DNA of 64,000 nucleotides, taken from contig NC_089981.1 of the NCBI RefSeq assembly GCF_036417845.1, forward strand, positions 63,329,268 to 63,393,267, read 5' to 3'. Below are positions 33,500-45,802 of the stretch, one piece after another; the first letter of the stretch is position 1, and every line of letters begins with the position of its first letter. A program made the translations under genes and the position numbers. The notes under the pieces were generated by a model. It was not told where the DNA came from, made no database searches, and saw nothing but the letters and a program-made list of their open reading frames with translations. This stretch comes from Apteryx mantelli (taxonomy: Eukaryota; Chordata; Aves; Apterygiformes; Apterygidae).

Positions 33500-34380
33500 G
33501 TTTTCTGAAGGGGGCAAAGGCTGGGTAACAGAGCTGGCATGAAAGAAGGCTCCTTGATGGTGGGCTGGGTTCGCACCTGCCCTGTTCCCAGCCTTGATTA
33601 CTGTGAGGGACAGAAAATGAGACGGAAGAGATCATTCGATTTGTATTGCCTTCAAAATGTTAGCTTTTCATTCATCTTCCATTTCGTCACTGTAAGATGG
33701 GTAACTGGCTAAGCTCTTGGATTTAAACCAGTAGCCCCTCAACAAAAGCGATGTCTCTACTGACCGTATAAGAAAGAGAATTTTAATTAGGGGGTAGGAG
33801 ACAAAAAAAGTCATCGTAGGTATCAGGAGAGCAACAAAAGCAAGTCAGTCCAGACGGAATTGTAAAGCCTTTAAATGGAGAACCGGTTGGTTAAGCTCCA
33901 GCTACAAAGATTTGGACCGTGAGATGAAGGCATGAGCACAGGAACGGGCCTGGGAGCGCCTCCGCAGCGCGGGCAGCCCCTGAGGCCGCAGGCGGCGCCG
34001 GGCCCGGGCGCCCTTCCGCGAGCCGGGGTCGGCCCCGCCGAGAGCACAGCATGACTTGGCAACGCGCCAGCGCGCGGCAGCCCTCAATAACGCCCCCACC
34101 TATTGGCTCCTCTGGCAAGGCAGGGCTCTGTAGCGGAGAGACGATTGGCCCCTGTCCGAGTCCCGCGCGCGCAGCTTTTTCTGCCTCCAGGAAACCTCTC
34201 AGAGAGTGGAAAAATAGGGCTAGTCTCGGGTGGGTGAGGACGAGCGCCCTCGAGGTGGCTTTCTGATTGGCCTAGAGGGAAATGACGAAGTGAATGCTTA
34301 TTAACTAAGAACGACGTCACTCAGGAGTCCGTTCGTTGATTCTAGCGGTGGCAGGCAGAGGCTTTCGGTAGTTGGTTAGT
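33500..34380. promoter_or_regulatory. Divergent TRAPPC6B/PNN intergenic promoter interval
   Basis: About 1.5 kb separates the two start codons. The interval has a small CpG cluster (about 33930-34060) and the start of a series of ATTGG (inverted CCAAT) elements. A CGACGTCAC element at 34312-34320 contains the GACGTCA core of a CRE/ATF site. No coding exon is supported here. Confidence 0.6.
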
Positions 34381-34509
34381 CGGGCTGTCAGTCTGCATAT
34401 GAGCGCTGTGATTGGTAGGTGCGTCCCGCGAGCTTTAGCTGTGGGGCGGGCCCTTGCGTCTCATTGCCGGATTATTGGTGAGCGGCGGCGGCTGACGAGG
34501 GGCTATTGG
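34102..34509 (+). promoter_or_regulatory. PNN: Six inverted CCAAT (ATTGG) boxes upstream of PNN
   Basis: ATTGG occurs at 34102-34106, 34144-34148, 34266-34270, 34411-34415, 34474-34478 and 34505-34509, all in the same orientation, most with NF-Y-like flanks (for example GATTGGCC, TATTGGCT, GATTGGTA). NF-Y binding is inferred from the motif. Confidence 0.7.
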
Positions 34510-35220
34510 CTGCGCTGGGCGGCCTTCGGCTCCCGGAGTGGTGGGGGCCGCCGAGCGGGTCGCGCCGCGCCGCGCGTGGGCGGGACGTCTCTGCCCGTTA
34601 CCCAGCGGTGCTTTGCGCTGGGCCCTGGTTAGGCCGCGCTGCTGGCGGGATGGCGGTGGCGGTGCGCGCGCTGCAGGAGCAGCTGGAGAAAGCCAAGGAG
34701 AGCCTCAAGCACGTGGATGAGAATATCCGCAAGCTCACGGGCCGGGACCCCAACGATGTGAGGTGAGGCGAGGCGAGGCGGCGGGAAGGAGGGGGGCGCG
34801 CACGGGAACGGCGCGGCCCGGCGGGCGGGGGGGAGCGCGTGGGGGGGAGCGCGTGCCGCGGCCGTTGCCCCCGTGGGATGGGGATGGGGTGGGGAAGGGG
34901 CAGGCCTGAGGGGCCGGGTGGCCATCGGCCGCCCACAGGCCGCGGCTCGCTGCCCCCGCGCTCTTCCTCGGGCCATCCCCCTCCCCTGGCGTGGGGGGCC
35001 GGCGTGGCCCCGGGCTCCCTGGGTGTGGGGGGGAAGATATTGCCTCCCCGTTCGCCTGTGGCGGGAGGGGCGGCCGGGAAAGGAGGGGCGGCCGCGGGGC
35101 GTGTGAGGGAGCGGTCATGGCCGCGGGCGCTGCTGGCAGAGTGAGGCGCTGCGCCCCGGGGGCGCCTCTGCACGGTGGGCTCGGAGGGGCCGGGCGCTAA
35201 CAGCTCGCGCTGTCTCCTGC
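34380..35220 (+). promoter_or_regulatory. PNN: CpG-island promoter of PNN
   Basis: A GC-rich block runs from the proximal CCAAT boxes through exon 1 into intron 1. Its intronic part is G-rich (about 34790-35100). The transcription start is probably 34550-34640, shortly before the ATG at 34650. Confidence 0.75.
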
Positions 35221-38200
35221 AGGCCCCCTCAAAGCAGGCTGTTAGCCCTCGCAGGCCCTGGTGGAGGTAGAGGGCGTGGGAGCTTACTGCTAAGGTAAGG
35301 AGCCGCAGACCTGAGCACCGGGTTTCTTTAACCCTTTACTCTGGCGGTTTTTTTGCTGTCTTTACACAGGCATGTTTTTTTGCTCGATCGCTTTGCTCAC
35401 TGTAAATGACCAAGAGTCGTTGTTCAGTAAGCAGGCACCAGAGTCAGGCTGAGAGGGCTATGGGGCAGTGGGGGTTTTATGTCACAGCCTAAAATTTAAA
35501 GTTTCTTTTCATTCTGAGTTGTAACGCTTTGTGTTAAATTGGTAATTTTCCCTAACCCTTTCTGTATCTAGCCTGGAAATTAGGGGGAAAAAGAAATAAT
35601 TTAAATTAAGAGTGGGGGGAGGGGAGGAAATGGTCTCTGGGATCTTGTTTCTTTGTACTGGTTCGAATTCAATCTTTTGGTAATTAAGAAAGTATTGGTA
35701 TTCCAGGTGGAACAGAAACAGTGGAAGTTGACAGGAATTTTAAAACAGTAACAACTTTTGGATGTTTATGGTGGAAATTTATGTTAGACTAAACAAGTAT
35801 AGGTAAAAGCACTAGTGTTTTGTCATGGTCCGTTCCTCCCCCCCCCCCCCCCAGTAGAGTGAAAGGGTTGTTTATTATATTGTGATTCTTTTTTAATTAG
35901 CTATTTTTGCTAAATTACAATATTAATCTGTTGGTTAAGACTTAATACATCTTGGCAGTTTTTACAAATATGAACATTTGAACCCAATGGAACAACTTGT
36001 TTGAGTGTAACTGCTCATTTGGATAAGGACAGAAATTCAGGTTTAAATTAGTCGACCTGTAGACAGTATGCATAACAACTGTATTGTTATACTAACAGCA
36101 AAATGATAATCATTGCCACAAAGACAAAATACAGTTTGATTGTGCAGGCTTAAGGTGGACCTGTGCCAGACCTGGGATTAGTCTGACCTGTTCTGAGATC
36201 ACAAGTGGTTTCTTTTTAGGCGTGGATTCTCAGATAGTGGAGGAGGACCCCCAGCCAAACAGAGGGATCTTGAAGGTGCAGTCAATAGGTGGGTGCAAAA
36301 ATTGATGCAGAGAACTTGCTTTATCAGAATAAGAGTTTGTAATAGTAAGTTTAAAATATTTAGATTCAATAACTGTTAATGACTGATGGCTGTGATAACT
36401 ATCTTCTTTAGAGTTCACACATTCAAGGCCTGCTGTAAATATTTTTGGGTGCTAACATTTGACTGTGATGACCTTTTTTTTTTTTTCTCCATATCTTATA
36501 GCAATATAAAGATTCTTGCATGCTGGAGCGGATGAGGTAGAATAAATAGTAAACTTATTTCTGCAGTAGATTTAAGGGCTCGTGCTGTCTTTTGTATCAC
36601 TCGGAGAGGGAACTGTCTGGGAAATGAAATAACTTTGTATATTTCTGATGGATACGAGAATCATGGGTGCCAAAACCCCTTCCACTCTCTGTAATCATGA
36701 GCACATTTCTCTTGCATACTTTGAGTGCAGTGGTTAAAAAATTTTTTTCCTTCCTTGTCAGTCCTGCAGGTAACTCCACTTTGACTTGCTAGATCTTTGT
36801 TGCAAACTGTAGTGTATTCAAAAGAGTTATCTGAATATGTTTATGGCATTAGCCACCAAATTCTAAGAATCTGATAAAGATCCTTGCAGTTTTCTGTTTT
36901 ATTTGGTATATGGCCTGCGGCATTATATCCTGCTTAGTAGTCAGATTTGTTTTACAACGGGCACAAATAGCTAGAAGTATGCCTGAGACCTCCCTTTCAA
37001 TGAATTGAATGCACATAATGTGACAATAGACTTCGATTTCAAGCTTTCATATTTCAATGCAGATTCATCAGATGTGGCTCTGGTTAGAGTGAACTCCATT
37101 CTCTCAGCACTTACGTGCAACTGTGTAGTTTTGGAAGAAAGTGAGGTTTGCTTTTGAATTCTTGAGTTATGCAAAGTGAATGCTGTGAAATGGCATTATT
37201 GGTGGTTCAGTGCTATGCCACAAAGCTAAGAGTGAAAGCCGAAAATAAGCTATATTTAACATGCTGCCTAGTTGTTCTTTGTTAAAACCTTGATTCATTC
37301 AAGTGCTCTGGACCCTCTCCTAACTTGTTTTGTAGCTACTCAGTGAGGTAATTTAGGTAGCGTTTCCCATTTGAAAATTCGTACTGATTTGCAAATCTTT
37401 ATGTATTTAATATATCCCAGATTGCTCTTAAAGCTATAACCATTTTAGAGATTCTGAAAAAGTACAGACAAACGTTAAAAACAAGGAACAAAATCCAAAG
37501 ATGTTCTAGAAAGTCAGATACGGTACTAACACAGGCTATTCTGTTTTACTTTATCATGCAAGTTGTGTTAAACTTTTCTCTCACCTGTCACACTGATTTT
37601 TACCAACAGTAGATTCTGTATGTAAAACAATTTGTCATGCACTTACCTTCAGAGTAATGGGGAGATTTTGTTGGAGATGTTGGACCTTCTGACTAGATAT
37701 GCTGATTAATGTTTTTCTTCTGTTAGAACAGATGCTGTCTTTAATATCTGTTTTCCAGTGACCATTAATGCTGCTTTTGCTTTTTCAGGCTGGGTGGAGA
37801 ACGTCGGACAAGACGAGAATCACGCCATGAAAGCGACGCAGAGGATGATGATGTTAAAAAGGTAGTACATGGCAAAGAGGAGCTACACAAAAAGAGGCAT
37901 ACTTAACTAGAACGTGAAAAAAAGTAGTTTGTTTTTCTTTGTAGCCAGCATTGCCATCCTCTGTTGTTGCTACCTCCAAAGAGCGAACACGTCGAGACCT
38001 TATACAGGATCAAAATATGGATGAGAAAGGAAAACAAAGGTATGCAGAAATGTCTTTTCAGCACTAATGTGATAATTCTGAGCGCTAGCACAGAAAGTTT
38101 TAGATTTTAAAAATATAATAGAGATGCTCTTATGCATCAGAGATGTTGCGGAAGAGATACAATAATGGTATGAACTTGGTTTAGATTAATCTTTTCAAAA

Positions 38201-41200
38201 TTTTTAAGTGTTAACACATTATCCATTTTCTGTAAATGATAGGGGTTATACTTCTCAGGCCGTCTACAGGAATTAAGTTTTCTAGTGTAACTGATCATCT
38301 CCGAGTATGACAGAAATGTATATAGCTTCATTAGTTACTTAACATTTTGGATTGTTACAAAAAAAAAACAAAAGCAGAATTTGAATCTTGGGACACCTGC
38401 TCTGTTGTGTTTTGTACTATAGAAAACTATGCAAAAGGGTCTTGAAGTAATTAGTTCTTCCTCAAATATCTGTACAGTTAGAGAAGATACCAAATATCAC
38501 CTGTAGCTACTCTGGAAATTGTTCTTTTAAAACAGAAAATGTATGTCATTTATGTTACCAATTAAAGGAGTTTTTTACAGAATAGTCCCATCACGTGTTT
38601 TCTCTTGTCTGTTACTGCTTTCATGCTTGCTATCATGTGTACAGTCTGGCCTTCCTTTTGCCTGCATCTCTTTAGTTTTCTCCTACTTATAATCATATCA
38701 CCATTTTTCCTGTATTCTATTTGTGTTAGAGTAGCTCTTAAAAGTTCTTGCAGAGATCTGGTCTTGCTCTTCAGAAGAGGTGTTAGTTGCAAATTTGCTT
38801 TTCTGTATACAACCTCTTAGACCCTACCCACTCCAATCAGCAGGTTGCCTGGTGCTTCTTTTGTTTTATAGCAACACTAACTATGATTCCATCACTAGCT
38901 TCTAAATCCTCTCCACACAAAAGCAGTTCCAAAATTCTTAGTGGATTTCACAGAGCTTCTGGTGCAAAGAAGCTTGTCTCTTTGGAACTGAAGCTTTACT
39001 GTTTTGCATTTTGGTAGTCTTCTGGGAAGGTAAGAAAAACAGTATTTATTTGTCTGTGACTCATTTTATGGTAGAAAGAGGCTCTTTTAGAGGACAGCAC
39101 CCACTGGACTCTGATTTAGCTCAGTGTCCTCTGGGACATGCATATGTCATTCATATGCAGATACCCTTGACAGAGAATGCTTAATCCCTAGCTCTTAATT
39201 CTTTCCCCCTTCTTGTTCTGCTGTTTCCTGTATGAGCATCTTCGTTTTCCTGCCAGGTGCGTGCCACTGCAGTAGAGTCCTGTGGCACTAAGTGAAAAGA
39301 GTAGCCTTTCCTTTCTCTCTAGTTAACTGAATTAATGTTTAAGGTGAGTAAAGGAGGAAGTCTCCTTCTTGGTGTAAAGACTTAATTTGTGATTAACAGG
39401 AAGGAAAAAAAAGGTGAAATTCAAGAAGTTAGTTATTCAGAAGAAGGGAATTCATTGAATGATTTTACTTATTTAAGAAATTTTTCTCAAAACACATAAT
39501 TGGATGAAGGCTCCTTAACCACATCAGTGGATTTTTTTCCCCTCTGTTCTTTATTGTGAATTAAAGTAATTCTTGCTTCATCACACAGTGCAGTATGTCA
39601 TTGTATAAGATATTGCTAAGCAGTGGCAGATAGTCTTCCACTCTCCTGTGGCTTCATTTCTCCTTAATTCTTTCTGGGAAGAAACTGTTTTTCATGTCCT
39701 TCAGAAAATGCCAGGGCCTTCCAAAGCACTGCTTATATTGATATATCACACTGTATTTACTGAGCCCTTTCTTCAGTACTCTTTGCTTTTGGAATGATTT
39801 TCTCTGTTTTTAATTTTTCCTTAGTGTCACCTTTTTCCAAACAAAAAAATTGCAGGCTTCCAATTTTCTCAGTGCTAACTCTCCTGTGTTACGGGTAAGA
39901 GCTATGTCTCACTCCTAAGCAAAACATGATATGTCACTGCAAATTATATCCTTGAGTGTTGGCACAGTCTGTACTTACTCTGTTGCTAATGGCCTTGAGT
40001 GATACTGAGCCTTTAAAAATAAATATCTCTGAGGTGGGAAAGTTTCTCTGATTGTTTATGCAAATAAAAATCTTGGTACTTAAACTGATCCTCAAACTTC
40101 TTTTGTTTTTATTCAGGAATCGACGTATATTTGGCTTGTTGATGGGCACTCTTCAAAAATTTAAGCAGGAATCCACAGTTGCTACTGAGAGGGTACATAT
40201 TTTTAGTTTTATCAGATTCTAAATTGTAAATAATAGAACAATATTGCATGGCACAGGTTGCAGGTATTGCAAGTGTAAGAAAATTGGTAAGAGTACAAGT
40301 AGATTTTTGCCTGCTTTAATTTAGTTTAATCAGGGGATGGGGAGGTGGAAAAGAGACTCTAATGATTTCTTGACTTTACAAAAGTGTGACCATGACAGAA
40401 GTAATACAGCAATGTTTATACTGCTGGGTTTTGTTTGTTTGCTTTTTAAGTACAGTACTTTTTTATTGAACATGCAAAATAGGAAGTAGATGATCTTTCT
40501 TTTTGTTTACGTTATTTGTGGATCACTTCAAAGTAAACAGATAAAAGGAATAAAATTGATAAATGAATTTTTATGGATAAATTGAATTTAATCAGGTAAA
40601 CTATCTAATCAGTCATAGGTTATTACTGTAGACAATGGTGATCCAGAATTGCTGAAGCAGTGCTGACCCTCGTGTGTTCCAGATGTTTAAATTATAACCA
40701 AATATACAAAGAGTGTATGGTTGTATTTCATCATTTGTTTGACCAAAAGCCAGTGGCTTTTTTTTGTATGATGTAGATGATGATAAGCATTCTTGTTTTA
40801 GTAAATGAATATGTGATTGTCCTGAAGTGAAAGCTTTACCTAGCTTAATAGTAACTTCAAAAAATCTTTTAACTTCAAAAACACTTTAAAAAGTAAAGAG
40901 TATGGTGATGACTTTATGCCTAGTATGCCTATTTAAATTGTGCAGGTTATGGTATTTGTTTACTGCTGCCTAAAATAGATTATGCAAGTAATAATAACCA
41001 CTTTTAGATTAAAAATGGTATGTGAAAGTTCATGAGAAGTTCTGCTTTGAGGGGTGCATTGGAGGCAGCTATGAAGTCTTTATATTTAAACCTCTTCAGT
41101 GAGGTGTTAGCATAGCTGGCTTGCTATTGGTATTGATTTCTTTCACAGCAGTATTTGGATATCCTGCTGTTTTCTCTGTAACTAGTAGTGTAACACACAA

Positions 41201-44200
41201 GGAGTACCAAAGTTCTCAGTTGTCCGCTTGCTTTTAGAACAGGAAACAGTTGCAGGGGATGGCCTTGAAACACAGGCTCCTCGTATAACTTACAGCAGTA
41301 TGTGTTTGTATAAAGCGACTTAGAGGAGTTTCTGTTCATTTTAACATGTTTCTGAGAATTTGTATAGGCAATGTTTTCTTCATACATAAGATCTTACTAT
41401 AAATCAACTTAGAGGTCTGAGGAGTTTCATAAGACACAGCTATTTCTTTTTGTCCAGGCACTAAATTGTATATTTGTGTTAGACAACTGTTGTGTAATCC
41501 CATATGGCTGTCCAGGATATGTAAACAGGGATCTCTGGATTACAGTTATATATATATCTGTCACATTGTGAATACTTCTAGTATATTCAGTAGTTTTTTG
41601 GCTGCAAACACCAGTCTATAGCCTTTCATTTGTTTCTTGGGGAAGTTGAATTTTTTTCACTCTAAGTGGAGCTCCTGAAATCTATTTGTATTTTCTCCCT
41701 TTTGGAAGAAAACATGTTGAATCTTGAAAGTTCAAATGCAAATTGAATGGTAAACCTGAAGCAGATAGAAATCCATAGGGGCATATCATTTTATAGTATG
41801 TGTGCGCATGCATGCGCACACACAGATTTGTGCCAGCAAGCGGTGGCACTCTTTTCTTAATTACTTGTAATTCAAAAGCTATCTAAATTTCTTTTGAGGA
41901 ATACTTTTAACAGTGTAAATACAAAAAATTCTAACTAGACCAAAATGGAATATTTTCTTGATTTAGAAAAAAATTAAAGTACTTCTTTATTTATCTTAGC
42001 AAAAGAGGCGACAAGAAATTGAACAAAAGCTTGAAGTACAGGCAGAAGAAGAAAGAAAGCAAGTTGAAAATGAAAGGCGAGAACTGTTTGAAGAAAGGCG
42101 TGCTAAACAGACAGAACTGCGGTTACTGGAGCAAAAGGTTGAGCTTGCTCAGTTGGTGAGTTTTAGTTTTGTTCTCTCTTTAGTTTTGTTCTTTCTCTTG
42201 TATAAATTATAATCTTGTGGATTTTACATTTTTTTTCTTTCGTTTCTCAGCAAGAAGAATGGAATGAACATAATGCTAAAATAATTAAATATATAAGAAC
42301 AAAGACAAGACCCCACTTATTCTACATACCTGGCAGAATGTGTCCTGCTACACAGAAGCTGATGGAAGAGTCACAGAAAAAGATGAACGGTAAGCGGTCC
42401 ATGTAATACATGACTGCTGCTGATCTTGCCTCCCTCTAGTGTTTGCTGAACAAATTTAAGTCTTTCTGCTTAGATACAGTAATTTCATGGTCAGAACAAA
42501 CTGTAAATTGTTGTATGGGTGTTCATCATAACTGAGCAATGTTACTCCTTTAGTGACTTATTTTTGTTGGGTTCTTTGATTCTTTTACAAGGAGTCAAGA
42601 GGTGTATGTGTAATCTCAGAAGTATTTGTTTAAAATTTAGTCCTTTATATTAACTTTAGTACCCAGATGTGTGCCAGTGCAGCAACTTCGTTTTGAAAAG
42701 ACAAATTCTATGGATTGAAGACCCCAGGAAACACAGGTTTTTACAAGGAGTTGAGAATCTTTCCTTAAGCATAGCACTAGTACTCTCTGATGATTTTCTA
42801 TGTGGGTTTTTTGTTTATTACCTTAATGTGTGTTCATTTGTCTGTTTCGCAGGATGACTATATTTTCCTTTAGGAAAACAATTTAAAATACTGCGTGGTG
42901 ATGGTAGTCTTACTGTTCTTTTTATTAAACTGAGAATTTTTCTTCGTTGTGTGGGATGGGGAATAAAAAGCTAGTTCACCTGTCTGAATAGCTTACCTTA
43001 TTAAAGGGTTTGGGGGTTTTTTTTGTTTGTTCAATACTGATTTGTTTTTTGCTGACTCCTAGTGTCTCTTATTTGCCTTGGGAAGCATAACCTTGTTAAT
43101 GCCTATTATATATAAATACCAGGAAATGAAGGTGGTATTTTGGTAAACTGTTGATTGGATTGATTTCAATAAAGTCAAACCTCGTTAGATTAGATTAAGG
43201 GTTTTGTTGTTCTGACACTCAGCTCAGCTGATTGTCCCCTTTGCTTTGTTTTAGTAAGGTAACCAGCAATCTTTTGCATTATGCATGAATAGCTTGCTAC
43301 TTCAGAACAAATAGGGATGTAATATTTGTAAGTTAAAACAATTCGATAACTATTAGTGCATAGTTAAGGAGAAAATAGACTTCAGCTTCTGTAGATTATC
43401 TGTCTGAAACTTATATTTATGCATTTATTCTCCAGCACTCTTTGAAAGCAGGCGCAATGAATTTGCAGAGCAGATTAACAAAATGGAGGCCAGGCCCAGA
43501 AGACAATCTGTGAAGGAAAAAGAACAGCAGGAGGTGCAGACTGAAGAAAAGAAGGAAGAACAGAGCAAGGAGCAGGAAGAGGGTAAGGTGGCTCAGCAGG
43601 TGGAAGAGTTGGAGACAGGTAATCAGAACAATGATGTAGAAATGGAGGAGGTAGGGGAGGAAAAAGGAAAAATAGGTTCAGGGCATAGTGATGCAGAGAA
43701 AGAACAGGAAGAGGATGAACAGAAACATGAAATGGAGATTAAACTAGAAGAGACTCCTGAGGTGAGGGAGAATGACAAGCAGCAGGATGGTCAGCATGAG
43801 GAGGTCACAGCTGTAAAAGAGGAAGGTGAAAGTATTCAGCCAGTGAATAATGAGCAGGATGTGGTAGAAATGAATGAGGCAGATAGTGTAGAACCTATAG
43901 AAAATGAAAATGGCAAAGAAGTGGAACCAGAAACTGAGTGTGATGCTCAGCCAGAAAAAGTGTGTAATGTTCCTTCTCCTGAGAAGGAGAAAGGTATCAA
44001 ACCAGAAATTGAAGCTGAACCTGAAGGAAAACAGGAAAAGGCACCTGAAGCCAAGCCAGAACCTGAGGCTGAGGCCCCATCTCAGCCTGAGTCTGTGCTA
44101 TTGCCACAGTCACCTCCATTATCTCAGTCCATTCAGGATGCAGAGCCTCAGGCGGACAAAGATGAAAATGCTGTGGTGTCCATAAAGGTAGTTGAGGCAC

Positions 44201-44721
44201 AGACAGAGCAGAGTCAGACACTGAGTGTAGAAATTAAAAGTAAGACTAGGAGTAGAAGCAGGGGTAGGGCAAGGAACAAAAGCAGTAAGAGTCATAGTCG
44301 TAGTAGCAGCAGTAGTAGTAGCAGTAGTACTTCAAGCAGTACTAGTAGTGGAAGTAGTTCCACAACTGGCAGCAGTAGTAGTCGGAGTAGTTCCAGCAGC
44401 AGCAGCACTACAAGTGGGAGTAGTAGCAGGGACAGTAGCAGCAGTAGCTCTACCAGTAGTGAAAGTAGAAGTCGAAGCAGAGGAAGAGGGCATAACAGAG
44501 ATAGAAAACGCAGAAGGAGTGTGGATAGGAAGCGAAGGGATGCTTCAGGAGTAGATAGAAGTCACAAGTCCTCAAAAGGTGGTAGAGATGCAAAAAGCTC
44601 AAAGGATAAAAGTTCAAGATCTGATAGAAAGAGGTCTATATCAGAAAGTAGTCGGTCAGGCAAGAGAACTTCACGGAGTGAAAGAGACCGTAAATCAGAC
44701 AGGAAAGACAAAAGGCGTTAA
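34650..44721 (+). CDS. PNN: PNN (pinin), SR-related exon-junction/splicing protein
   Basis: Nine exons: 34650-34762, 35223-35294, 36220-36288, 37789-37861, 37945-38039, 40117-40192, 42000-42155, 42251-42389, 43436-44721. They total 2079 nt, giving 692 residues and TAA, with consistent phases and GT-AG borders. The N-terminus [19 protein letters not shown] and the [20 protein letters not shown] stretch are diagnostic. Residues about 155-280 form the conserved pinin/SDK/memA region with coiled coil ([20 protein letters not shown]) and [14 protein letters not shown]. After about residue 285 come a long acidic Glu/Gln-rich segment, a Ser-rich tract and, from about 530, RS/RK-rich sequence ending [14 protein letters not shown]. 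Pinin works with RNPS1 and SR proteins in alternative splicing and the exon-junction complex, and was also described at desmosomes. The last exon carries over 60% of the protein. The human protein is 717 residues, as I recall. Confidence 0.98.
35838..35852 (+). repeat. Poly-C run (15 bases) in PNN intron 2
   Basis: An uninterrupted run of fifteen C. Its length is probably polymorphic and prone to sequencing error. Confidence 0.85.
41799..41822. repeat. 24-bp perfect palindrome of alternating purine/pyrimidine
   Basis: The half-site TGTGTGCGCATG is followed by its exact reverse complement. Strict purine-pyrimidine alternation extends over about 41796-41824. It lies in PNN intron 6. Such sequence can adopt Z-DNA or a cruciform and contains NRF1-like GCGCATGC cores. 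Confidence 0.9.
44299..44460 (+). repeat. PNN: Serine tract of PNN coded almost entirely by AGT/AGC
   Basis: Within the last exon, dozens of serine codons are nearly all AGT or AGC, making a near-trinucleotide repeat at DNA level. It is part of the coding frame. Confidence 0.85.
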
Positions 44722-44939
44722 CAGAAGAGACCAAGCTTCCTTAGCCTAATCTTTGCAGCAGAAGATGATTTGAGTGAAAGGATTCCTTGTAAGGAGGAGG
44801 AGAAGGCTGCCTTAAGAATTGCATGCTGTAAAAAATCTTTTGGAAAAATGCAGACTGTTTACCAGGCATTCTTGTACTTTTTACATAATTTTGTAAAAGG
44901 TGATCTATCAAAATTATGTGAAGTTCCTGAAAATGTAAA

Positions 44940-45802
44940 AATAAAAGATTAACACTCCTTTGCATCTTTTTTTAAATATCCTGTACTCATTAAGATCCTC
45001 TGTATATTTTAATAGGTAAATCTTTAAGTTGGTGTGATCACTTCTACTTCTGTATCATACACTTTTTTTTTTTTGTAGAAATAAATGTGCTTTTTAAATA
45101 AATTGTTTGAGATGTCCTGTTGACACTTAAATTCTCCTTTTAGATCTACATATGCAGGGAGACAATGTGGCAATAATCTTACTTTTCCCCTCTATTCCTT
45201 GCAAGAATGGGAATCTGAAGTCCCATTAAAGGGAGTAATCTCTCTCTAGTGCTGGATAGGAAGGGAAGGTAATCAGCTGGATATATACCTTTTGTTTTCT
45301 TCTGTAATCACACATTCTTACTCAATTCTATCTTCTAGTATTATAAACCTTTTTTCCTATAAGTCAATAAGTGCAAATGTTAACACTGACCAAGATGAGC
45401 TGCTCAAGTCAAAGTCTGGAATACCACTCTTATCTGCCTTCTGCAGGTACTTGGGTAAGGTTTACATCTATGTTCTGGAGAAATTTAATCTGTTTAATGA
45501 TGCTCCTTGCTTTGATGGCCAGTGGAGGAAAGACTTCAGCTCACTTCTCAACCAGGATTATTTTTATTTTAGTTGCAAACTAAACTTTGAACCCTTCATA
45601 CCACTAGGAATAACTACATTGCAGTGTTGGAGTTACCTGGGACTACCTAATGCCAATGTTGTGTGCGTGCAAGAATGCTTTCTGAATGTATTTAATACAA
45701 CTTAAAGTGGTATGGTGTATCTATGAAGGTGAATACTGTTTTTATATAATTTTGTATGAAGAAACAACATCTGTTGCTCTGTTCTGTACATGTGCAAATA
45801 AA
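44940..45802 (+). terminator. PNN: Cluster of PNN polyadenylation signals
   Basis: AATAAA occurs at 44940-44945, 45080-45085, 45097-45102 and 45797-45802 after the PNN stop at 44721. Proximal use would give a 3' UTR of roughly 240-400 bases; distal use adds about 700 more. Confidence 0.6.

Noticed and set aside
32725-33576. Open frames of 200-260 codons on both strands
   Set aside because: Same CpG-island effect around TRAPPC6B exons 1-2. Only the two short real exons within it match a known protein.
34372-35200. Many overlapping open frames on both strands at the PNN promoter
   Set aside because: Shadow frames in GC-rich DNA; only exon 1 at 34650-34762 is supported.
38562-39017. Overlapping short frames in PNN intron 5
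   Set aside because: No shared frame, no splice-site support and no known protein similarity that I can see.
43904-44554. Alternative-frame open segments of 68-93 codons inside the last PNN exon
   Set aside because: They are out-of-frame readings of the Glu-rich and AGY-rich coding sequence.
45292-45705. 137-codon plus-strand open frame after PNN
   Set aside because: It begins with a non-ATG codon, has no recognisable motif, and lies before the distal PNN poly(A) signal. Best treated as 3' UTR.
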